From Mesostigma viride (Eukaryota > Streptophyta > Mesostigmatophyceae > Mesostigmatales > Mesostigmataceae), in contig RPFO01001040.1 in the NCBI GenBank assembly GCA_009746045.1, positions 18,501 to 82,500 on the forward strand: a stretch of DNA of 64,000 nucleotides, given 5' to 3'. Shown in pieces: positions 56,624 to 64,000 of the stretch; within the stretch, counting starts at the first letter, position 1; every line of letters begins with the position of its first letter. Made by a program: the position numbers and the translations under genes. A model generated the notes under the pieces. It was not told the origin of the DNA and ran no database searches. It saw nothing but the letters and a program-made list of their open reading frames with translations.

Positions 56624-56825
56624 CAACTCGTAGATTACTACCTCGCAAATTACTACCTCGTACCTTACTACCTCGTAAATTACTACCTCGTACATTACTA
56701 CCTCGTACATTACTACCTCGTACATTACTACCTCGTAAATTACTACCTCGTAAATTACTACCTCGTAAATTACTACCTCGTAAATTACTACCTCGTAAAT
56801 TACTACCTCGTAAATTACGACGTCG
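56624..56825. repeat. 15-bp subterminal tandem array of T3
   Basis: About 13 copies of TTACTACCTCGTAAA with A/C variation at the last positions (TACATT or TAAATT). Related motifs continue to the TIR. Likely transposase-binding sites by analogy with subterminal repeats of large DNA transposons. Confidence 0.85.
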
Positions 56826-56969
56826 GATCTTACCTCGGATCTAACTCGTAGCTTACGAGAAAGATCCGACCTCGTATGTAAACCGTAAGAGTAAAAGCGG
56901 AGTAAATTACCACCTCGTAATTTACGCCTCGGATGCTTTTTACCACCCTCGGACGAAAAGTATAGTGAC

Positions 56970-57203
56970 ACATATTAGCTTGGGTCACGGCAGTTTAGTT
57001 GTGTTTCCTTCCTCTTTTCCTGGAGTAAACGGGTTTGGTTAAATGGCCTATGGCATATTATAGTAGCACATATGTCAATGCATTGAGATCAGGTTCGTCT
57101 CGTTCGTCTTTCGCTAGGGGTGTAAATAGAAGCGGCCTTACTAGTCTAGGTAGCATTAGAAGAGGTAGAGGTAGAGGTGGCGGCCGAGGCTTGCGGCGTA
57201 ACA
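56970..57203 (+). repeat. 3' LTR of A2, right fragment
   Basis: From ACATATTAGCTTGGG to GCGTAACA, followed by the CCAAG duplication. With the left fragment it makes 562 bp, equal to the 5' LTR minus its 10-bp difference. Confidence 0.93.
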
Positions 57204-57208
57204 CCAAG

Positions 57209-57868
57209 CTCCACCGATCGCATGAACAGTTCGTAGGGTGGCGTGAGATCTACACCGCGATCTGCGTCCAGGTACATCAAAGGTTGCGCGTCCACGAAGG
57301 CAGACCTGATTGCATCGCGGCGTATCTCATCCGCTGACCACTTCTCCCTGCGCCCACGGACGGGGCGTAAGCAGGTCCAGTCAGGGCGGGGCCGGGGGCG
57401 GCGGCGCGCAGGGGCCTGAAGACGTAGGCCGGCGCAAGGTTGCGGTGACCATGCGATGATCCGATGCGACACTGGGGGTGGTCAGCGTACGGGCATCGAT
57501 GACGGAAGAGCGCCAGCGCTTGCGCACAAGTATGTAGTCCAAGCATACACATCGCCGCCGAGGGAGCATCGAGCCAGCCGCCCTGCGCATGGGGCCCACA
57601 AAGGTCGCTAGTGCATCAGGTGGTTTAGCAAACAGCGTATTGGCAGCAGTCAAGTCCCCCTCAGTGAGCAGTTGCATGATGGCAAGTAGTGATGAAGGAG
57701 ACCACCCCCAAGTCTGTGGGGGCTCCACGTGTGACCAAGTATGGCATTCATAGCGATTCGGGCCGCGGTGCCCACACCCCTGTAACTAGGACCTAGATAG
57801 CTTATACCATCCCGTTCCATCCCATGTTCCCCTCCCACTGAGGACTTATGCTCACGTGACGCAGTCAC
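57209..57868 (-). pseudogene. LINE endonuclease C-terminus and linker (5' remnant)
   Basis: Minus-strand frames contain CLDYILVRKRWRSS and ASDHRMVTATLRRP, the C-terminal motifs of the apurinic-type endonuclease of LINEs (the SDH histidine is catalytic), then a Pro/Arg linker and REKWSADEIRRDAIRSAFVD, which leads into the segment cut off at 27285. The N-terminal part with the other catalytic residues is absent; frame shifts near 57720. The LINE is therefore 5'-truncated, its start lying near the TTAA module at 57847. Confidence 0.75.
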
Positions 57869-57893
57869 GTGTCTATTAATTAATTAATTAATG
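57847..57893. repeat. CACGTGACGCAGTCACGTG hairpin with TTAA tail
   Basis: Second copy of the module at 956-995, here with a 3-bp loop, followed by four TTAA units. Confidence 0.6.
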
Positions 57894-58499
57894 TACTCGC
57901 AGGGCACTTATAGCACGCACCAGCTACAAGTCAGGCTAAGACACATCCGTCGGGGCCCCAGCACAGGGCTATGGCCTAGCCAACCGGGCCACCACCTCCC
58001 CGCACTGACGTGGGGAAGCCTCGAGAAGGTCAAGCGTTGCAATGGCCTCCGCATTTTCAGGCACCAGCTAAAACCTTACATGAAAGGCGTCGTCGGCCTC
58101 TCTGTCATATGGAAAAGTTGCAAGACAAGGCGGCGGCTTGGCACCGCTGCAGGTAGTGGGGGACTGTCAACAACCCACCCCCAGTTTCAAGAGAATTACT
58201 GGCGCGACGTGTCACCCTCCATGGCTGCAAGCTGCAGGCCGTTCCCGGGCCCATTAAGGGGATATGGGACACATCGGAAGTTTTCCGCGCCAATAAAATC
58301 ACGCTGGTACCGACGTACTCCGGACCACAAATTTTCACGTGCGACCGAGCACGCGTGTATGCGGCGTGATAATGGCGATCGATTACGCGGACGAAGAGCT
58401 CGAAATCGAGTGCCAACTGCTACTTTGGGGATGGCAACGTCAAAATAACTATGAGGACTACCATCTCATATCCATTTTACGCAAGGATTGGCTGATTGA
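57894..58499. other. No gene recognised
   Basis: A 185-codon plus-strand frame (57891-58448) has no motif and an irregular composition; a 103-codon minus frame overlaps it. Neither is supported. Confidence 0.4.
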
Positions 58500-59171
58500 T
58501 TGAGAAAGGGGCTGCGGGAAAGAACCGGCATAGCCCCTTCCAGAGCAGTCGACGACCCCCCAAATGTTTTTCGTAACGCAGCATACCGCTGGTTTGCTGC
58601 ATTGCTGGGGTGGCGGGATGATGATGGCGGCGGTGCTAGGCCGTTGCCCGCTAGGGTTGAGACGATAATTCGCATGCGCTGGCCCGACCCTGGTGCCAAC
58701 TTTGTAGGGTTTAGGTCCAGCGGCGAGCGGGCCTGAATTTTTGTTTACGCAATAACTGAGCGATGCCTAGCAAATCAAGTGCCAAAAGAGCGCAGCAGCA
58801 GCGCCGGGAGCAAGATGAGACATTGTGGACACATGGCGGCAACTGGGCAGCCTGCGCAGGAGGCACGGCGTCCAGTTGGCAGGCCCCGGGGTTCTAGGAA
58901 AGCGAGGCGGGGCGGTAGACCTCGTGTGGACCTGCCGAGCAGGGCAGAATGGGTGCGCAGCCGCCCGGCAGCGGCTGCAGGGGAGGCGACAGCCGGGGCG
59001 CAATCACAGCCAGGTGATGCGCCGGAGGGGACGTTGCTGCCGCGACCAAGAAATCCTCCTCAAGCGTACCGGCGGTCGCCAAAGAAGGTGCTGAGGGGTG
59101 AGGTACTGTTAGCAGGTACGCTGTGTCATGGCCAGAAGCCTGCTCCCCCTCCCCCTCCTGTAGCCGACTGA
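58500..59171 (+). pseudogene. Fragment(s) of an unrecognised coding region, AT-hook-like part
   Basis: 58500-58736 encodes NAAYRWFAALLGWRDDDGG ... VETIIRMRWPDPGANFVGF and stops. 58764 starts MPSKSSAKRAQQQRREQ, shifts frame, and continues in 58779-59171 with VGRPRGSRKARRGGRPR, two AT-hook-like cores. The GC-rich third positions look coding, but frames are broken and no family is recognised. It could be an old element ORF. Confidence 0.35.
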
Positions 59172-59374
59172 AGGGTAACTTTGCCACTCGACATCACCAG
59201 GGTGGTGGTCGATTCCCACGCTTTGGAAGCACTTGTTGCCTCCTTGCCCATGCATGCTGCTATTGCGCAACCTTGAAGCTTGGTGTGGCTGACAAGACTG
59301 CCCGTGCTACATATCGGTGGAGGAGGCTCCCCTCCCGAGGTAGTGCTGTGGTGCACCAACCCCGGCTTTTTGGC

Positions 59375-59583
59375 TGACTCGGGCCATGGCTGACACCATG
59401 CTCCGCCGTACGCGCGGGCTGATTTTGCGGTGCAGCAGGGCTATTAGGTTCCTCCCGTTAGGCGTTTCCAGTGGTCTTATACTGTATCGTAGTATATAGA
59501 GCTTTGACATTGCTCTGTTTTATAGCTGGGCGTTTGCTTTGGTTTGAGTGATTTCACTCTGATGTAAGTAATTATATTTTTTA
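59375..59583 (+). mobile_element. 5'-truncated LINE copy (209 bp)
   Basis: Starts abruptly at CTGACTCGGGCCATGGC and matches 671-875: the last codons of the nuclease-like ORF plus the 3' UTR and tail. A typical target-primed truncated insertion. Confidence 0.8.
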
Positions 59584-59795
59584 TGTATAAAACATCAAAC
59601 AGCGATAGGAAAACGATGCTTAAGCTTTACCAGGCATGGATGGCGTTACCTTGGCCCAGGCGGTGGCCGCAAAATGGCGCATTTCGGCACACCAAATTTG
59701 TGCAGCATGGTCACTGGATTCGGCGATTTCTGGCCACCCTTGCACGTTTACGACTACTATGTATCATAAAAAGTACAAAGAAACCAATTAAAATT

Positions 59796-59845
59796 AAATT
59801 AAATTATAACATGTCTCCGTTGGGAGATCATGTAGCACATATTCC
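59796..59845 (-). other. Reversed retroposon 3' end with CTCCCAACGGAG hairpin
   Basis: Reads on the minus strand GGAATATGTGCTACATGATC, the hairpin (59815-59826) and a TTTAATTTAATT tail; same as 41644-41705. It abuts ORF1 directly. Confidence 0.65.
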
Positions 59846-59848
59846 TTG

Positions 59849-60706
59849 ATGGCCGAGAAGCTGACCTCGCTGAACACGACGCTCAACACCGTCGGTGGAG
59901 GCCCGGGTCTCCAATGTGGAAACCAAGGTCGTCCCGACAAGCTCCAGCCCCAGTTCACGACGCTGCACACCGCGGCACAGGCATCGGAAACGCACGCTGC
60001 ACTTGTCTCTCGCCTTAACCAGGTGGAGGGCAAGTGCGGCGTGCTCATAAAGAAGCTTGAAGCCATCACCGCCCACACCGAGGCCCTGGCCTCACAGGTC
60101 CCAAAGATAGCGGAGCAGACGGCCACCATCGCATCCCAGCCACCCCGGCTGGAAGCTGGTGACCTCCCGCCCCTCTCCTATGCGGACCTGCTGCGGACAG
60201 CGACCGCCTCCACCACCGACGCCATCGCTACGAAGCTCCAGGAGCTTGAAGACCTTCGCCAGGCTCAACAACGGGAGGCCACCGACCGCGCCCGCCGCGA
60301 CTGCCGGGTGGTGCTGCGTCGCTTCCCCCAGAAGCCAGGTGAGACGTCAACCTCCCTTGCCGACGAGCTTAAGGACCAGCTCCTTACCCTCATGGGCCTG
60401 GTAGGTGAGGTAGAACTGCGTGGGTGCCACCGCCTTCCCCACTCACGGGACAAGGCGGCTCCCCCACCAGTCCTTCTCACCTTCCCCTCCCGTGAGGACA
60501 AGCAGCGGTTCCTCTCTCGTCGCAAGCGGTTGCACGACCTCACCTGGACGCTGGACGACGACCTGACCCCCGCTCAGCAGCAGCAGCGACGTGACCTGTG
60601 GCCTGAATACCTCCGCCACAAGCAGGACCCCCAGAAGCCCAAGGTGTACTGGCGGGGCGGGGACCTGATGATCAACCACAAGATGTGGACGCCCCCAGCG
60701 GGCTAG
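59849..60706 (+). CDS. L1-type ORF1 protein, N-terminally short
   Basis: 285 aa from ATG 59849 to TAG. Coiled-coil-like start (LTSLNTTLNTV ... HTEALASQVPKIAEQTATIA), RRM-like core (CRVVLRRFPQKPGETSTSL, PPPVLLTFPSREDKQRFLSR) and C-terminal domain (LDDDLTPAQQQQRRDLWPEY, KVYWRGGDLMINHKMW). It lacks about 160 residues present at the start of the 55042-56388 paralogue, so it is probably 5'-truncated by insertion next to the reversed tail at 59845. RNA-binding role as for L1 ORF1p. Confidence 0.8.
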   Translation: MAEKLTSLNTTLNTVGGGPGLQCGNQGRPDKLQPQFTTLHTAAQASETHAALVSRLNQVEGKCGVLIKKLEAITAHTEALASQVPKIAEQTATIASQPPRLEAGDLPPLSYADLLRTATASTTDAIATKLQELEDLRQAQQREATDRARRDCRVVLRRFPQKPGETSTSLADELKDQLLTLMGLVGEVELRGCHRLPHSRDKAAPPPVLLTFPSREDKQRFLSRRKRLHDLTWTLDDDLTPAQQQQRRDLWPEYLRHKQDPQKPKVYWRGGDLMINHKMWTPPAG

Positions 60707-61137
60707 ACTAGAATAGCCCTAGCTTGACTTCATTGGTAGTCACTGTTGCCATGGCAGCCATGCTTAGAATGTTTGCATGCCTAGCTGTGCCACCATAGGT
60801 AGTCACGTGCACCGCTCACGCACGGTACACAACCAGCCACAGCCTTAGCTTAGTCTTTGTACAGCCATGCTACGTCATGGCCTCGATCAGATTACTTGCC
60901 CACGCTCCTTGCTATGATATGCTCACATGGGTCTTATTGCACCCACAGTCTGCCGGATCGTTTGCATGTCTTTTAGCTAGCGCGCCCGAAAGCAGCTGTG
61001 GCATGCCTTTGGCATGAAGGAGACTGGGGGTCTCTGCCCTTTCTCCTGTTGTGCACACACAGGGATTAAAAGCACTTCGGTGCTCCGTGACTCCCCAACG
61101 GGAGCACGAGTTTAATTAATTAATTAATTAATTAATT
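60707..61137 (+). other. 3' UTR, hairpin and TTAA tail of the ORF1 retroposon
   Basis: About 375 bp, the last 255 of which match 44242-44502, then TGCTCCGTGACTCCCCAACG with GGAGCA (61081-61105) and six TTAA units. There is no ORF2 between ORF1 and the tail. Confidence 0.75.
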
Positions 61138-61666
61138 CCTTGATGGATGGGTGGTGGGGTGATCGAGAGAGCCGCGTAATCGGACTATCCTAACGCTACT
61201 ATCTAGTCCAGAAAAATCCTATAACTACCCTACTCATCAAAACGCCTCCTCCTCTTGGGGGGAGGTGGCTTGCCCACAGGGTCGGGCGTGTGAGCCTTGA
61301 CAATCTTCTGCCACTGCGTCTTGTTTTGCATGGCAGTCCAAAGAAACCAATATATCCTTTAAAATACGCCGGAAAGGTATTGCTGTCAACGTTTCTATCG
61401 TCCGGCCTGATCACAGTTTTTTTCCAGCAAGAACGCTGCCGACACCTATCAAATGGCATTCCCGCGAACCAAAAATTGGCCTGTATGATCTTTAGGACGT
61501 ATAAAATCAATATCCTAAGTTTGGCCAGAAAATTCGAACGCAGGCGTAAATGCCATGCGTGGGCGCAAGCCGCCATGGCCAGGTCGTCGTTTTCCGGAAT
61601 GCACGTTGTACGTGAAAAAAGTACCCTGACCCCTTGTGCTTTGACCGGCCAGGGAGGGTGGGTGGG
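61138..61666. other. No gene recognised
   Basis: Overlapping frames of 150-165 codons on both strands without motif. Possibly part of the neighbouring direct-repeat element. Confidence 0.4.
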
Positions 61667-63600
61667 CAAGAAAAAAGACCTTCCCCTTCCTCGCAAGGCC
61701 CCTAAAAAGACGACACAACACGCTACATGGCAACGCCCCTAAAAAAATCCCAGCCTTACTGACACAACTATGTCAGACCGGCAACTACGAAATGTCAGCA
61801 AAATGATTCGAGTCAGTTTAACTACACTAGTCGCCAATCAAGGGCAGTTTCAGGCCAGCATACAAAATTAAAAGGCCTTATAAATACGACCTTTTTAACC
61901 ACCTGAACAACAACGAAAACTGCCCGTAACTAATCACCCAGTTACAAAATCCAAACTGATTATCATCCGCTAAAAACGGCCCTAGTCGCCGGCCATGCCA
62001 GCGAAACTGGAACCCCAAGAGCGTGCCACGTAATCTTTGCCGCCGTCAGGAACACTTCGATTGCGGCGTTCGTTCTCGCCCATTATCAGAAACTATTTTC
62101 AGAGAAATCCGATTCGTGTATCCATTGCTCCCACTCCACCAACTTCTTATTGAAAACATTAAGTGGTCGCTTAAAATGGACAGCAAAATGGCGTCCCCTG
62201 CCATTTGCAGTTCTCCGAGCAAAGTTTGCGAATCCCCAACTCCCCCACGCCTGGCTGACGTACTCAAAGCCGCTCCCCTCTCTCCCAGGACCGCGTGTCC
62301 ATCGAGAATGCCCTGCCGCAATGGACCCCGTTTTAACACCAGCAGCTGTGTACTGATTGATGCACTGTTGTAGGTAACCACATTCCCGCGAATTGACCCT
62401 TTGCAGGGCCCGCCACCGACCCCAAAGAAGGCCTCCCCTCTGATCGGCAACAGGAGTTGTTGTTGTTGCGAAGACAAAGCAGAAGACACAGCGATCAAGC
62501 AATTACCGAAACCCCAAACTTGTTTCGTTTCTCACTATATTTCGCCACGACCCCTTTAGGAGAGCATCGTCCTTGACAGGGGGCACACCCCCGCACCTAC
62601 CATGCTAACAGATTTACCGTTAGGCATATAATCAAGGCCGCATATCAGCCCTCACCCCCAGCGCCGAGACCGCGCGCCAAACAACGGTGTGAGTGAAAAT
62701 ATTTTCAAATTTATTAAAATTATCGCCACGACCTCAACTAGTCCAACCCGGAGCGCAAGCATCCCCAGGTACGAACCAGCCCAAGGCAGGCCAGCCAACG
62801 TCACAGAACCTTAACCCGAAGCGCAAGCATCCTCAGGTACAAGGCTGCCACGCAGGCCAGCCCTTCCGTTTCGACAAGCAGATCTTCCCCTTCATATTCG
62901 ATCTGAATATTGCACTAGCGCAGCCCAACCTCCTGCATGCGCAGATTCCCAACCATCCGGACCCAGTTCCAAAGTGAGAATCAGTCCGGACACTTGGCAG
63001 CCGCTGTGACTTCCGTGAAACCGGAAGCTCAGGGGCTGCCGCCCGTCTGTTAATTTAATTAAGCCCTGCGCCCGAGCGGGCACAAGGCCGGGGAGGCGTC
63101 GGCATTCCTTGCATCACCATAGCCTCGGCCAACGCGTGCCCAGCGTCATGCAAGAAAAAAGACCTTCCCCTTCCTCGCAAGGCCCCTAAAAAGACGACAC
63201 AACACGCTACATGGCAACGCCCCTAAAAAAATCCCAGCCTTACTGACACAACTATGTCAGACCGGCAACTACGAAATGTCAGCAAAATGATTCGAGTCAG
63301 AACTTTTAACTACACTAGTCGCCAATCAAAGGCAGTTTCAGGCCAGCATACAAAATTAAAAGGCCTTATAAATACGACCTTTTTAACCACCTGAACAACA
63401 ACGAAAACTGCCCGTAACTAATCACCCAGTTACAAAATCCAAACTGATTATCATCCGCTAAAAACGGCCCTAGTCGCCGGCCATGCCAGCGAAACTGGAA
63501 CCCCAAGAGCGTGCCACGTAATCTTTGCCGCCGTCAGGAACACTTCGATTGCGGCGTTCGTTCTCGCCCATTATAAGAAACTATTTTCAGAGAAATCCGA
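61667..63600 (-). mobile_element. Short element with 446/450-bp terminal direct repeats (TRIM-like)
   Basis: Direct repeats 61667-62112 and 63151-63600 (nearly identical; one 4-bp indel near 63301) flank 1.04 kb. They end AACTATTTTCAGAGAAATCCGA, the terminus shared with the element at 20323-22464. A minus-strand frame (62502 to 62086) runs into the repeat and ends ESDFSENSF. No protease, RT or integrase, and no duplication identified. Confidence 0.6.
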
Positions 63601-64000
63601 ATAACTTTGTCAGAAGTATGCAAACCCTAGTACCACGCTGTGAAGAAACTTATAAACTTTCGATCTTCTCAGCTAAACTTTTCCTAATTAATTCTCAATA
63701 GATTTCGCGGCATTTGGTCCCCCGAGAAGGGGCCGATGCATCGGCTGGAACTCGATTTTTGGCGGAAAATCGGCCGCAAGACCATTTAGGGGTTAATATC
63801 CGTAATTGGCATATAAATGGAAGGTGGTCTCATTGATTTCCTTACACGATGTCGCATTATCCAATCTGTCCTATATGCAGGCCCATACATCGGGACGACC
63901 AAGTCCTCGCCACACGAGTGCTGTCTGGCTTCTGACCAGGGAGTCAATATCAGCGAACCAGGTAGTACCCATGATGAGGCCCCAAACCAGGAAGTCTCTT
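63601..64000. other. No gene recognised
   Basis: 400 bp to the window edge; no open frame or motif supported. Confidence 0.4.

Noticed and set aside
57891-58448. 185-codon plus-strand ORF
   Set aside because: No motif, irregular composition and overlap with an equally plausible minus-strand frame.

Overview
This window is eukaryotic and almost entirely repeat-derived. I see no bacterial operons, ribosome binding sites, CRISPR array or rRNA, and no intact housekeeping gene. What I can read is LTR retrotransposons, non-LTR retrotransposons (LINEs and ORF1-only retroposons), DNA transposons with terminal inverted repeats (TIRs), and very long pure microsatellites. Chromodomain Ty3/gypsy elements, L1-type ORF1 proteins, GT-AG introns with CTAAC/ATAAC-like branch sites, and the large satellite load fit a protist or algal genome. 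A green alga is my best guess, but the species cannot be named from this sequence.

The main result is a set of nested insertions that can be resolved almost to the base. An old minus-strand LINE (apurinic-type endonuclease plus reverse transcriptase) is cut into three pieces: 57209-57868, 26260-27285 and 1851-3247. Element B (3248-26259; 5-bp target duplication ACGGA) separates the last two. Chromovirus A2 (27286-57203; target duplication CCAAG) separates the first two. B carries a 1.78-kb TIR element, T1, in its 5' LTR (3688-5466; duplication TCAA) and a second chromovirus copy, A1 (8900-19654; duplication CCACT), in its body. A2 carries a 1.76-kb palindrome-ended element, T2, in gag (about 28957-30717) and an 18.3-kb TIR element, T3, in its 3' LTR (38653-56969). 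T3 itself holds a TA-flanked 3.6-kb element, T4 (47163-50800), LINE debris, an ORF1 retroposon, a roughly 490-unit CATC array and a roughly 134-unit ACACGC array.

Chromovirus A (copies A1 and A2) has this order: LTR; an RGG-rich ORF that starts inside the LTR; a 130-aa protein resembling the RNase H1 / viroplasmin hybrid-binding domain; gag; CCHC zinc knuckle; protease; RT; RNase H; integrase; chromodomain; and a large GC-rich third ORF of unknown function in the position where env would sit. Both copies carry frameshifts. Most are private one-base indels, which may be decay or assembly error. B has LTRs, a primer-binding site and a polypurine tract but no recognisable pol. It shares the first 13 bases of A's primer-binding region, so it may be a large non-autonomous derivative.

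Left edge (1-3247): 3' ends of two LINE types. Right edge (57209-64000): the LINE 5' remnant, an ORF1-only retroposon (59849-61137) and an element with 450-bp direct repeats (61667-63600). The least explained items are T3 with its intron-containing zinc-finger-like gene, the extra ORFs of chromovirus A, and a recurrent CTCCCAACGGAG hairpin that ends several unrelated-looking retroposons.
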